Shown here in pieces: positions 1 to 9,179 of a DNA stretch of 64,000 nucleotides. Each line of letters begins with the position of its first letter. The stretch's first letter is position 1. The DNA is from Marinobacter piscis (lineage in GTDB: Bacteria > Pseudomonadota > Gammaproteobacteria > Pseudomonadales > Oleiphilaceae), in assembly GCF_007671655.1 (NCBI RefSeq), contig NZ_VCGX01000002.1, positions 496,001 through 560,000 of the forward strand, read 5' to 3'. Under the pieces are notes generated by a model. That model was not told where the DNA came from. It saw only the letters and a program-made list of their open reading frames with translations, and ran no database searches. Made by a program: the position numbers and the translations under genes.

Positions 1-1291
1 GCATTCGCCGGTAATGTCTGAACCTGTAGGTGGGTGCAATGGTTACGTCGCCGGAATACCGCTGGGCCATGATGGTGTACATCTGACCGGAGATTTGCCG
101 AAACAGCTCCGGGCGGGCCCGTTTACGAAGATAATCGAACACACCCTGGCCATGAAACTGCACCTCGGATTTCATCAGGTGCCAGGGCAGACTGGCCAGA
201 GAAAGCTTTTCGTCCTCGCCGCGTTCGTTAAGAAAAGGCACGACGTGGGGGTTGGTCTGGCTGACAATGGTGAAATTTACGTCGTATAGGTGCATCAGCC
301 GGTCTATGGGCAGGTCACTGACAACCGACCCATCGACAAACCTGAGCTTGGGTATGTAAGGCAGCGACTGCCCATACATGTCCTTTTTCATCAGCGTAAC
401 AGGTGGAAAAATACCCGGCACGGCGGCGCTGGCAAGGGCTCCACTCCAGACCATTAAATAGGGTGAAGTATAGCCGGATAGCAGCCGGGCCTTCTGATGC
501 GCCTGTACCGGGGACACGCTCATGTTAATGGAGCGTCCGGTGCGCTGATAGGCCTCTTCAAAGGTGTAGTCACCAATGTTACTTCTCAGACAGGCCCGTA
601 GTTGCGCCTGATCCATCAGGCCTTCGCCCCGCATGGCGCTCAATAAGCCACGCCACTTCCAGGCTTTCAGGTTGTGGTTTTCCGGTACGAGCATTTCAGG
701 GATCGCGGCGTCTGTGTGAACGCCCAGCATGCCGGCAATAATGGCGCCGATGCTGGAGCCGGTAATCACCTGGGGCAGCAGCCCCTTTTCCCAGAGCGCC
801 TTGATGACCCCGAAGTGAAAAATGCCGAGGCTGGCGCCGCCACTCAACAGGAGCGTAGGCCGGCCGTAACTGGTGAGGGTATCACGGAAAAACTGAAGTT
901 TTTCAGCAACCGGAAAACCAGGTACCGGGTGGTCGCACAGAAAATCCAGGGCCTCACAAGCCTGAGTAATATACTCTTCTATCAGGTGTTTGGTGCCAAT
1001 CCGGGAACGGGTGTAAAGCGCGGGGTTGCCCATGTTACCCAGGTCGTGATGCAGGCCTTCCCGAAGAGCGCGCTTCAGGCGGTCGAAATCGTTTTGCTGG
1101 CGGTATTGTTTGATGCTGGTAAGGCGATCGTACAGCAATTCGTAGTTGTAGAGGTCAGAGGCGAAATCCTCTTTCCACTCAGCATTGCCTTCCAGAAAAT
1201 CCAGTTCCAGACCCGCAGCCTTCCACGACTCGTAGTCCGGCGCCTCGGACAACATCTTGCGGAACTTGTTAATCTTTGGGTCTTTGAGCAC
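1..1291 (-). CDS. Patatin-like phospholipase with N-terminal DUF3336-type region (3' end outside window)
   Basis: Predicted serine lipid acyl hydrolase. About 430 codons are visible and no stop is reached before the left edge. The N-terminal stretch (RVLKDP, then APDYESWKAAGLELD) resembles the DUF3336 region that precedes patatin domains in triacylglycerol-lipase-like proteins. The patatin core follows: an oxyanion-hole motif GGASLG, the nucleophile elbow GSSIG (GxSxG), and further on DGS, which sits where the catalytic Asp of the Ser-Asp dyad is expected. I chose the GTG at 1291 because GGGAGGG lies 5 to 6 bases upstream; a TTG 21 bases further upstream is an alternative. The frame opens right after the stop of the upstream mlaA-like gene, so the two are probably co-transcribed. 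Both touch lipid handling, but a shared pathway is only inference. Confidence 0.85.
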   Translation of the reverse strand, partial: MLKDPKINKFRKMLSEAPDYESWKAAGLELDFLEGNAEWKEDFASDLYNYELLYDRLTSIKQYRQQNDFDRLKRALREGLHHDLGNMGNPALYTRSRIGTKHLIEEYITQACEALDFLCDHPVPGFPVAEKLQFFRDTLTSYGRPTLLLSGGASLGIFHFGVIKALWEKGLLPQVITGSSIGAIIAGMLGVHTDAAIPEMLVPENHNLKAWKWRGLLSAMRGEGLMDQAQLRACLRSNIGDYTFEEAYQRTGRSINMSVSPVQAHQKARLLSGYTSPYLMVWSGALASAAVPGIFPPVTLMKKDMYGQSLPYIPKLRFVDGSVVSDLPIDRLMHLYDVNFTIVSQTNPHVVPFLNERGEDEKLSLASLPWHLMKSEVQFHGQGVFDYLRKRARPELFRQISGQMYTIMAQRYSGDVTIAPTYRFRHYRRM

Positions 1292-1321
1292 TCTGTGCCC
1301 TCCCTCAACCAACAGCCGGAA

Positions 1322-2110
1322 TCAGAAATCGTCCAGCATCAGATCATCGTCGTCATCACTGGCAAATGGATCACTTGTCACCTTACCATCATTAATCAGA
1401 AACTCACGACGTTGCATGAACGCATTGCGCACAAATATGTAGGTGTCGCCGGAGACAAACCCTTCCGCGGGAATCAGATCAGCCCGTTTGTCTACAACCT
1501 GAAGTGCTCGCCCGGCATAGCGATAAGACCTGTCCGCCTCCTGCCACAACGATGGGAATGCAAAACCATCTATCCCCATTCCACTGAGGCGACGAGGGCT
1601 GGATGGGCCGAGCAAAGGCAGCATCAGATAAGGGCCGGACCCTGCGCCCCAATAGCCCAGTGTCTGCCCGAAGTCTTCCGGCCTTTCCGGCAGGTCAAAG
1701 GCTGTGGCAACGTCTATCAGCCCACCCAGACCAAATACTGTGTTGTAGGTAAAACGGCCAGCGGCAACAACCGCAGATTCACCCTTCAGCTGCAAAATGC
1801 TGTTAATGAAGTTCCGTATCTCGGACAGATTGTTGAAAAAATTTGTAACACCCCGGTCGGCGAAGTCCGGCATTACTGTACGGTAGGTTTTGGCGACGGG
1901 CTTCAACGCCCAGCGGTCAACACTTTCATTAAAGCTGTAAACCTTCCGGTTCCAGTTTTCATACGGATCCTGAGGGTTCACTTCCGGAGCGCCCTCGGGC
2001 ACAGGCTCCGCAGTACTCTGTGCCATTGCGGGTACAGAAAACATTACAACGGCTAACAGAACAACAAGGGGCAGTGCTGCGAGACTGCCCCTGGGTGAGT
2101 AGTTTGTCAT
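1322..2110 (-). CDS. mlaA: MlaA (VacJ) family outer-membrane phospholipid transport component
   Basis: MlaA works with OmpC/OmpF-type porins and the Mla system to remove mislocalised phospholipids from the outer leaflet of the outer membrane. The family signatures are clear: DPYENWNRKVYSFN near the start, ALKPVAKTYR, then GGLIDVA and EDFGQTLG followed by GPYLMLPLLGPS. I chose the ATG at 2110 (262 aa) rather than one 63 bases upstream because it gives a clean signal peptide (PLVVLLAVVMFSVPAMA|QS). Odd point: there is no lipobox cysteine, although MlaA of enterobacteria is a lipoprotein; the signal looks like a signal peptidase I type. The C-terminus is very acidic (DDDDDLMLDDF). It lies just upstream of the patatin gene and just downstream of the KAS III gene on the same strand. 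Confidence 0.9.
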   Translation of the reverse strand: MTNYSPRGSLAALPLVVLLAVVMFSVPAMAQSTAEPVPEGAPEVNPQDPYENWNRKVYSFNESVDRWALKPVAKTYRTVMPDFADRGVTNFFNNLSEIRNFINSILQLKGESAVVAAGRFTYNTVFGLGGLIDVATAFDLPERPEDFGQTLGYWGAGSGPYLMLPLLGPSSPRRLSGMGIDGFAFPSLWQEADRSYRYAGRALQVVDKRADLIPAEGFVSGDTYIFVRNAFMQRREFLINDGKVTSDPFASDDDDDLMLDDF

Positions 2111-2173
2111 GCTCAACTCTTGAATGGGTGATGTTGGTTTTACAGCAGCACTGACGCACTGCTGCAAACGCAA

Positions 2174-3295
2174 TCAGCGGCGGCGCACTACAACACTGCC
2201 AATAGAATAACCAGCGCCGAAGGAGCAGATGACCCCGGTGTCGCCGGAACTCAGGTCATCTTTATGTTTATGGAACGCAATGATGGACCCTGCCGAGCTG
2301 GTATTGGCGTATTCATCAAGGATGACCGGCGCCTCATCTTCGGACGCGTCCCGGCCAAGCACTCTGCGGGCAATCAGTTGGTTCATGTTCAGGTTAGCCT
2401 GATGCAGCCACATTCTACGCAAATCTTCAGGCTTAAGCGAAAGGCTCTCCAGATGGCCCTGAATCGTTTCCGCCACCAAGGGTGAAACTTCCCGGAACAC
2501 CTTACGGCCCTGCTGAATAAACAGTTTATCCGGCTTACCTACCCCGGACTCATCCGCCCGGTTCAGGAAACCAAAATTATTCCGGATGTTGTTGGAAAAG
2601 CTGGTCTTCAGGCGGGTTCCAAGAATCTCAAACCCCTGCCCGGGCCGGGTATCTTCCTCACGCTCAACCATAATAGCGGTGCAGGCATCCCCGAATATGA
2701 AATGGCTGTCGCGATCACGGAAGTTCAGGTGACCGGAGCATATTTCCGGGCTGACCACCAAAACGGCCCGGGCCGAACCATTCTCCACAGAGTTCAGTGC
2801 TGCCTGTAACCCGAACGTAGCCGAACTGCACGCTACGTTCATGTCATAGGCAAAGCCCTCAATGCCGAGCGCGGCCTGAACTTCAATCGAAATGGCCGGA
2901 TAGGCGCGTTGCATGTTGGAACAGGCAACGATAACAAAATCAACATCACTGGCTTTCTTGCCGGCCTGCTCCAACGCCTGATTACAGGCTGTAACGGCCA
3001 TTTCGCACTGAACCGATGGCTCGTCGTTGCCCCGTTCAGGGATATAGGGCGCCAGGCGCTCCGGATCCACAATGCCGGTTTTATCGATAACATGCCGGCG
3101 CTTGATGCCGGATGCCTTCTCGATAAACTCCGAAGACGATGGCTGCAGAGCTTCAACCTCACCCCGCTCAATGGCATCCGCATGCTCTGAATTATAGGTT
3201 TCTACATACTGGTTAAAAGCTTCTACCAGTTCATCGTTGTCTACGGTCGCCGGCGGTGTATACAGGCCAGTTCCGCTAATGACGGCTTTAATCAC
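2174..3295 (-). CDS. Beta-ketoacyl-ACP synthase III (FabH-like) family protein
   Basis: Condensing enzyme of the thiolase fold, 373 aa, longer than classical FabH (about 320 aa). The catalytic Cys lies in NVACSSATFG, the His in WLHQANLNMNQ and the Asn in YANTSSAGS, giving an intact Cys-His-Asn triad. An insertion near the N-terminus (about residues 30-60) accounts for the extra length. The likely reaction is decarboxylative condensation of an acyl-CoA with malonyl-ACP. Long FabH homologues of this type in pseudomonads can use medium-chain acyl-CoA from beta-oxidation, so a shunt role is possible but not shown here. The start is GTG. The gene ends 63 bases before the mlaA start. Confidence 0.85.
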   Translation of the reverse strand: MIKAVISGTGLYTPPATVDNDELVEAFNQYVETYNSEHADAIERGEVEALQPSSSEFIEKASGIKRRHVIDKTGIVDPERLAPYIPERGNDEPSVQCEMAVTACNQALEQAGKKASDVDFVIVACSNMQRAYPAISIEVQAALGIEGFAYDMNVACSSATFGLQAALNSVENGSARAVLVVSPEICSGHLNFRDRDSHFIFGDACTAIMVEREEDTRPGQGFEILGTRLKTSFSNNIRNNFGFLNRADESGVGKPDKLFIQQGRKVFREVSPLVAETIQGHLESLSLKPEDLRRMWLHQANLNMNQLIARRVLGRDASEDEAPVILDEYANTSSAGSIIAFHKHKDDLSSGDTGVICSFGAGYSIGSVVVRRR

Positions 3296-3377
3296 GCTAA
3301 CCCCACGTCATGGTGTGAAAACAGAAGGAGATAAATATCGCACTTGCGGAAATACTAACACAGTCTCCGGAATTTTC

Positions 3378-3410
3378 GCGCCCCCTGTCCCCCGACAAAA
3401 GGCGGGGCGC
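3378..3410 (-). terminator. Possible stem-loop downstream of hrpA
   Basis: GCGCCCC at 3378-3384 can pair with GGGGCGC at 3404-3410, just after the hrpA stop. The loop is long (19 nt) and there is no clear U-tract on the minus strand, so it is only a weak candidate for a rho-independent terminator. Confidence 0.3.
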
Positions 3411-3416
3411 AAACGA

Positions 3417-6400
3417 TCAGACCCGTGTAAGCTGCCACTGTTTTTCAAGACGCTTGGTGGAAACCGTCATCACTGTTCCCAACTGCTGCGCAAAGAACGA
3501 GACCCGGAACTCTTCCAGCATCCAGCGATAAAGCTCGAGTTCGGGGTCCCTTACGCCCTGTTTTTTCTGCTCATCCCGCTTTTTGGCATACCGTGTCCAA
3601 AGGGGTTCCATGGTATGCAGGAATTCCCGCTCACGCCCCATCTCTCTCGGCATTTTTTCCAGCCGTACCAGCGCTGCTTCAAAATAACGCCCGAACTCTG
3701 CCAGCCATCTGGAAGGTGTTTCTACGAGAAACCCCGGGTAAACAAGGTTCTGCATCTGAAACTTAAGATCTGACATACTGTTCGCCAGCGCCAGATTAAT
3801 TTTACCTTTGAGCTTTCTCGCTACCTTCTGGTATCCGGTCATTGCCTGATAAAGGCGTTCATCCGCCTGTTCCAGAGCCGGTATAAAATCTGCCCGCCTG
3901 GCTTCAAACAGCGCATCAAAAGTCTCCCGGCTATCCGGCATCTCATCGTTTAAAAAGTGCTCTATAGCCGTTGCCAGCAGCAAATCATCCAGAAGCACCC
4001 TGGCCTGCCCGACGGGGGCAAACATCAGCGCCGACTTCTGGAAGCGCGGAAGTTTGCGCTCCAGGTCATCCAGGGTGTTGCCAAAGCGGTTGAGTATAAG
4101 GCGGGCAATGCCTTTGCGGGTTGTATCTTCAGCGGTGAGGCGGTCCAGGCAGCGAATTTCCCGCACCTGCTTTCCCATATCCTCAAGTGCCGGATACACA
4201 GTTATCTGCATCCCGCCTTTTTCTGTCTGAACCTCTTGTTTCAGAGGGCCAAACTGCCAGTCCGTGTAGGCACTTTCCGGTACCTGTTGCCGCTGATTAC
4301 TGGAAGCAGACGCCAGTGCGGCCTCTGCCCGCTCTTCAAGCTGACTCTGAAGCTCGCCGGTTTCCCGACTCTCCGCAATAACCTTACCATCATCACCCAG
4401 CACCCGGAGGTTCATGCGCAAATGCCGCGGGAGTTCATCCTGTGGCCACGCCTCCGGGTCAATGCGGACGCCTGTCATTCGGCGTAACTGTTCGCCCAGC
4501 TGCAGGGCCAGCGGCTCATTGGAAGGTTGCAGGTTGGCAACGGCCGCATCAACAAAATCCGGCACCGGCACAAAGTTACGGCGCAGGGCTTTTGGCAGTC
4601 CTTTCACCAAGGCAATGCATTTTTCTCTCAGTAAACCGGGAACCAGCCACTCCAGGCGCCGGGATGGAATCTGGCGAAGTGCCATAAGCGGCACCTGGAG
4701 CGTTACACCATCACGCTCACTGGTGGGCTCAAACTCATACGTCAGCGGATACTCTACCCCTTCCCATTCCAGATAATCCGGGTAAAGGTCGGCTGAGGCG
4801 GCATCAATGGGCCGCTGCAGGACATCCGCCTCGGTAAGCTCCAGATTGCGTAGCTCTTCGGCTGACAGTGTTTTCCACCAACTCTCAAAATGACGACCGC
4901 TGACAATGTCTGCGGGCAAGCGCTCATCGTAAAAACCAACCAGTACCTCATCATCAACCAGCAGGTCCCGGCGCCGGGTTTTACTCTCGAGATTTTCCAC
5001 ACTTTCCAGCATTTCCCGGTTTCGCTGCACAAACGGTGCCCGGGAACGATAATCACCCTCTACCAGGGCGTGCCGGATAAACAGGTTACGGCATTCAACA
5101 GGGTCTATCTTGCTGAATGCAATACGCCGCTTGGGGACGACTTCGAGCCCGTAGAGGGTGATTTTTTCATACCCCATCACCTGGGCCCGCTTCTGCTCCC
5201 AGTGTGGTTCGAAATAATGGCGCTTAACCACATGCCCGCCCAATGGTTCTATCCATTCAGGCTGTATGGCGGCCACCATGCGGGCAAAAACCCGGCTGGT
5301 TTCTACAATTTCTGTGGCCACAATCCATTTAGGCCCGGTTTTCGACACCTTTGAGCCGGGAAAGATCATCACTTTACGATTACGGGTAGCCAGATACTCT
5401 TTCTTCTCAATTTTGGTCGCTACCTGCCCCAATAGTCCTGCCAGGATCGCTTTGTGCAGGTTCTGGTACGACGCAGCCTGCTTGTTAAGCTGCAACTTCT
5501 GCTCCCGGCAGATCAGAGTGAGCTGACGGTGTATATCCCGCCATTCGCGCATACGCATCCAGCTGAGAAAGCTTTTCTGGCAGACCTTTTTGAGCTGATT
5601 CTGGGACAGTTCCTGACGCTGTTCTTCGTAGAAGTTCCAGATGTTCAGCAGCGTCAGGAAGTCGGATTCCTTGTCATTGAACGGCGCATGAGCCTGATCC
5701 GCCGCTTGCTGTTTTTCCTGGGGCCGTTCGCGGGGGTCCTGCACACTCAACCCGGCAATCACCACCAGGGTTTCTGCCAGACTGCCCTGCTCCGACGCAG
5801 TGACCAGCATACGGGCCAGCCGGGGATCAAGCGGCAGCCGGGACATGGTACGCCCCAGCCTGGATACCCGGCGTTTGCTATCAACCGCGCCCAGCTCTTC
5901 CAGTAATTTGTAGCCATCGTTCACCAGCCGCTTGTCCGGCGCTTCAAGGAACGGAAAGTTGCGGATTTCGCCAAGGCCGGAGGTCGCCATCTGCAGAATG
6001 ACGGAGGCCAGATTGGTACGCAGTATTTCCGGATCTGTGTATTCCGGCCGGCCCAGAAAATCGGCTTCGTCGTACAGGCGGAAACAGATGCCCGGAGCCA
6101 CACGCCCGCAGCGCCCCGCCCGCTGGTTAGCGCTGGCCTGGGAAACAGCCTCAATGGGCAGGCGCTGAATCTTCGAGCGCACGCTGTAGCGGCTGATGCG
6201 CGCAACGCCGGTATCAATTACGTAGCGAATGCCCGGCACTGTCAGTGAGGTTTCCGCCACGTTGGTAGAAAGCACAACCCTGCGTCCCCGGTGGCTCTGG
6301 AATACCCGGTTCTGCTCCTGGTTGCTGAGGCGCGAGTACAAAGGAAGAACTTCTGTATGCCGGAGTTCAGCATGGCGCAACACTTTGCTCAGGTTGCGGA

Positions 6401-7319
6401 TTTCCCGCTCTCCGGGGAGAAAAACCAGCACATCCCCGGGAGGCTTTTTCTCACTGCGCTCATGTTGCTCAATCTCCTCAAGCGCAGACAACACACCATC
6501 ACTCCAACCCTGGTCACGATCGTCTTCGTCACCTGTGAGCGGGCGATAACGAATATCAACCGGAAAGGTTCGCCCACTGACTTCCAGCACAGGCGCCTGG
6601 TGAAAGAACTCGCTGAACCGGTCAACTTCAATGGTGGCAGACGTAATGATGACTTTGAGGTCGGGGCGTTTTGGCAGGAGTTGCTTGAGATAACCCAGAA
6701 GGAAGTCGATATTCAGACTGCGCTCATGGGCTTCATCGATAATCAGCGTATCGTACCGGTCAAGGAAACGGTCATGCTGGATTTCCGCCAGCAAAATCCC
6801 GTCTGTCATGACTTTGACCCGGGATTGTTCAGACGTGTTATCGGTAAAGCGCACCTGGTAGCCAATCTGCTGGCCGGTCTGTTCGCCTATTTCATCAGCC
6901 ACCCGGGCCGCGACAGTACGGGCCGCAAGCCGCCGGGGCTGAGTGTGCCCGATCAGGCCACGGATACCGCGGCCCATATTCATGCAGATTTTGGGGATCT
7001 GAGTGGTTTTACCGGAACCGGTTTCCCCCGCCACAATGACAACCTGATGGTTTTCTATTGCTTTGCGGATATCGTCGACACGGTCAGAAACCGGTAATCC
7101 TGCAGGAAAATCTGCCGGTTTGTGCCTGGCCTGGCGCTGTTGCACCTTCAAAAGGCCACGCTCAAGCCAGTGTGCCATTTTCTGCAGGTCTTTCTGGCCA
7201 GGCTTACCCCTGGTTCTCGCCAGCAGCTTGACGATACGGGCAGCTTCCTGCTGGTTGCAGGTATCCAGCTGCTCCTTTATCGCCTTCACTGCGGCCTGGG
7301 CATCAGGTTGCAAGGTCAC
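3417..7319 (-). CDS. hrpA: ATP-dependent RNA helicase HrpA (DEAH box)
   Basis: Large DEAH-box RNA helicase of 1300 aa, the full length expected for HrpA, which in E. coli acts in mRNA processing and rescue of stalled ribosomes. Walker A GETGSGKT is at residues 98-105 and DEAH at 195-198; SAT follows (TSATIE), and the motif VI arginine-rich segment reads QRAGRCGR. The C-terminal half carries the long HrpA-specific extension, ending in a helical region. Translation starts at GTG 7319. This start overlaps the stop of the upstream acyl-CoA ligase gene by four bases (GTGA), so the two are translationally coupled, an arrangement with no obvious functional logic. Confidence 0.95.
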   Translation of the reverse strand: MTLQPDAQAAVKAIKEQLDTCNQQEAARIVKLLARTRGKPGQKDLQKMAHWLERGLLKVQQRQARHKPADFPAGLPVSDRVDDIRKAIENHQVVIVAGETGSGKTTQIPKICMNMGRGIRGLIGHTQPRRLAARTVAARVADEIGEQTGQQIGYQVRFTDNTSEQSRVKVMTDGILLAEIQHDRFLDRYDTLIIDEAHERSLNIDFLLGYLKQLLPKRPDLKVIITSATIEVDRFSEFFHQAPVLEVSGRTFPVDIRYRPLTGDEDDRDQGWSDGVLSALEEIEQHERSEKKPPGDVLVFLPGEREIRNLSKVLRHAELRHTEVLPLYSRLSNQEQNRVFQSHRGRRVVLSTNVAETSLTVPGIRYVIDTGVARISRYSVRSKIQRLPIEAVSQASANQRAGRCGRVAPGICFRLYDEADFLGRPEYTDPEILRTNLASVILQMATSGLGEIRNFPFLEAPDKRLVNDGYKLLEELGAVDSKRRVSRLGRTMSRLPLDPRLARMLVTASEQGSLAETLVVIAGLSVQDPRERPQEKQQAADQAHAPFNDKESDFLTLLNIWNFYEEQRQELSQNQLKKVCQKSFLSWMRMREWRDIHRQLTLICREQKLQLNKQAASYQNLHKAILAGLLGQVATKIEKKEYLATRNRKVMIFPGSKVSKTGPKWIVATEIVETSRVFARMVAAIQPEWIEPLGGHVVKRHYFEPHWEQKRAQVMGYEKITLYGLEVVPKRRIAFSKIDPVECRNLFIRHALVEGDYRSRAPFVQRNREMLESVENLESKTRRRDLLVDDEVLVGFYDERLPADIVSGRHFESWWKTLSAEELRNLELTEADVLQRPIDAASADLYPDYLEWEGVEYPLTYEFEPTSERDGVTLQVPLMALRQIPSRRLEWLVPGLLREKCIALVKGLPKALRRNFVPVPDFVDAAVANLQPSNEPLALQLGEQLRRMTGVRIDPEAWPQDELPRHLRMNLRVLGDDGKVIAESRETGELQSQLEERAEAALASASSNQRQQVPESAYTDWQFGPLKQEVQTEKGGMQITVYPALEDMGKQVREIRCLDRLTAEDTTRKGIARLILNRFGNTLDDLERKLPRFQKSALMFAPVGQARVLLDDLLLATAIEHFLNDEMPDSRETFDALFEARRADFIPALEQADERLYQAMTGYQKVARKLKGKINLALANSMSDLKFQMQNLVYPGFLVETPSRWLAEFGRYFEAALVRLEKMPREMGREREFLHTMEPLWTRYAKKRDEQKKQGVRDPELELYRWMLEEFRVSFFAQQLGTVMTVSTKRLEKQWQLTRV

Positions 7320-9001
7320 CCTTTCTGTTTGTTTTCCGGTTCGTCGCGCAACTCACGGCGCAGAATTTTACCCACGTTGGTCTTCGGCAGTTCATCACGG
7401 AACTCGAAGTGGCGCGGTACTTTATAAGCTGTCAGGCGCTCGCGACAAAACTCTTTGAGTTCGTTCTCGGTAACACCCTCAGATGACGCTACGAGATAAA
7501 CCTTTACGGCCTCCCCGCTCTTGGCATCGGGAACACCAACCGCAGCACACTCCACCACTTTGGGGTGGGCGCTGACAACGTCCTCAATTTCATTCGGGAA
7601 CACGTTAAACCCGGACACGATAATCATATCCTTCTTGCGGTCAACAATGCGGATGTACCCGTCTTCCTGAATAACGGCAATATCACCGGTGCGAATGTAC
7701 CCGTCTTCGGTAAACGACTTCTGGGTATCTTCCGGACGCTGCCAGTAACCACGCATTACCTGAGGGCCCTTCACACACAGTTCGCCAGGCTCACCCAGAG
7801 GGGTTTCATTACCATCTTCATCCAGCGTTTTGACCTTGGTCTCCAGTACCGGCAAGCCAATGGTGCCAAGCTGAATGGCACTGCGTGGGTTGAACGTAAC
7901 CACCGGCGAGGTTTCGGTCATACCGTAACCTTCAGAAATCGGACAACCTGTTATCCGCTCCCACAGCTTGGCGGCATCGCTGGTCAGGGCCATGCCGCCA
8001 GACGACGTAAGCTTGAGGTGGCTGAAGTCCAGATTCTTGAACTCTTCATTATTGCACAGCGCCACAAAAAGCGTGTTCAGACCCAGAAATGCTGTGAACT
8101 TGAACTTTTTGATCTCTTTGACAAAACCTGGAATATCCCGCGGGTTAGGTATCAGAATGTTGTGGGCACCGCCCTCCAGCATAATCCCGCAGTTCAGGGT
8201 GAACGAATAAATGTGATACAGCGGCAGGGGCGCAATCACAACCTCATGCCCTTCTACAACGGTGTTTTCCAGCATGGGGCGCACCTGAAGCAGGTTTGCA
8301 ACCAGGTTACCGTGGGTCAGCATCGCCCCTTTGGCAACACCGGTTGTGCCCCCGGTGTACTGAAGAACAGCAATGTCATCCTTTTTGTACTCACCCGGCG
8401 TAAACTTCTCGCGGGCACCTGCACTCAGTACGGCAGGTAGTTTATGGGCCTGAGGTATATTGAAAGGCGGCACCATCTTTTTGATGTGCTTAACCGCGGC
8501 ATTCATCAGCGTCCGCTTGATTGGCGAGTGCATGTCTGCAATTTCGGTCACAATGACATGCTCAATGCTGGTGTGGGGCAACACTTTTTCAGCATTTTCA
8601 GCCATATTGGCGAGCACAACCAGGGCTTTCGCACCGGAATCGTTAAACTGGTGCTCCATTTCACGGATGGTGTACAAGGGGTTGGTGTTGACCACAATCA
8701 GGCCAGCACGCATAGCGCCAAACACAACCACGGGATACTGAGTCAGGTTCGGCATCTGTACCGCAATGCGGTCGCCGGGCTGAAGGTCCGTTTTATTCTG
8801 CAGCCAAGCCGCAAAGTTCCGGGTCTGAGTATCCAGTTCACGATAGGTGAGGGTTACACCAACCGCACTGAAGGCGGGGCGGTCTGAGTACTTCTTAACC
8901 GCCTGTTCAAATACCTCCACCATGCTGCTGTACTTATCCAGGTCAACGTCGCGGGGAACACTGGCAGGGTATTTGTCTTGATAGAACGTCTCAAAATCCA
9001 T
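7316..9001 (-). CDS. fadD: Long-chain-fatty-acid--CoA ligase (FadD-type)
   Basis: Adenylate-forming enzyme that activates fatty acids to acyl-CoA for beta-oxidation or lipid synthesis. The ATP-binding loop reads TGGTTGVAKG, followed by the EGYGMTETSP motif, the RTGD motif and the hinge region with KDMIIVSGFNV; the C-terminal catalytic lysine lies in PKTNVGKILRR. I chose the ATG at 9001 (561 aa): GGAG lies 6 bases upstream and the protein then starts MDFETFYQDKYP, a normal FadD beginning. Longer starts only add a non-homologous-looking leader. It is coupled to hrpA downstream. Several fadD paralogues are usual in this kind of organism, so the symbol denotes the family rather than a proven orthologue. 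Confidence 0.88.
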   Translation of the reverse strand: MDFETFYQDKYPASVPRDVDLDKYSSMVEVFEQAVKKYSDRPAFSAVGVTLTYRELDTQTRNFAAWLQNKTDLQPGDRIAVQMPNLTQYPVVVFGAMRAGLIVVNTNPLYTIREMEHQFNDSGAKALVVLANMAENAEKVLPHTSIEHVIVTEIADMHSPIKRTLMNAAVKHIKKMVPPFNIPQAHKLPAVLSAGAREKFTPGEYKKDDIAVLQYTGGTTGVAKGAMLTHGNLVANLLQVRPMLENTVVEGHEVVIAPLPLYHIYSFTLNCGIMLEGGAHNILIPNPRDIPGFVKEIKKFKFTAFLGLNTLFVALCNNEEFKNLDFSHLKLTSSGGMALTSDAAKLWERITGCPISEGYGMTETSPVVTFNPRSAIQLGTIGLPVLETKVKTLDEDGNETPLGEPGELCVKGPQVMRGYWQRPEDTQKSFTEDGYIRTGDIAVIQEDGYIRIVDRKKDMIIVSGFNVFPNEIEDVVSAHPKVVECAAVGVPDAKSGEAVKVYLVASSEGVTENELKEFCRERLTAYKVPRHFEFRDELPKTNVGKILRRELRDEPENKQKG

Positions 9002-9150
9002 CACCATCTCCTGTCTGGCGCTTCTATTTGTAATGATGCACAAACGCCGGGCGGGCAAAAAATCAACCCGACATAAGTCTCAGTCTCAAAAGAGGGGAGA
9101 GAATAGCAGTTTTAGCAACGATGAGGTAGCGCCGTCGCCCTAAAGACAAG

Positions 9151-9175
9151 AGGCCGGCGCTTCTCGCACCAGCCT
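9151..9175 (-). terminator. Rho-independent terminator after the VWA-domain gene
   Basis: On the minus strand AGGCTGGTGC pairs with GCGCCGGCCT across a GAGAA loop. It is a continuous 10-bp stem including two G-U pairs, preceded by an A-run and followed by CUUGUCUUU. On the plus strand the same arms carry C-A mismatches, which favours the minus orientation. It lies 5 bases past the stop of the VWA gene. Confidence 0.6.
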
Positions 9176-9179
9176 TTTT

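Noticed and set aside
674-2056. Long open frame on the plus strand opposite the patatin and mlaA genes
   Set aside because: It is antisense to two well-recognised genes, has no family features and no SD; a by-product of GC-rich codon bias.
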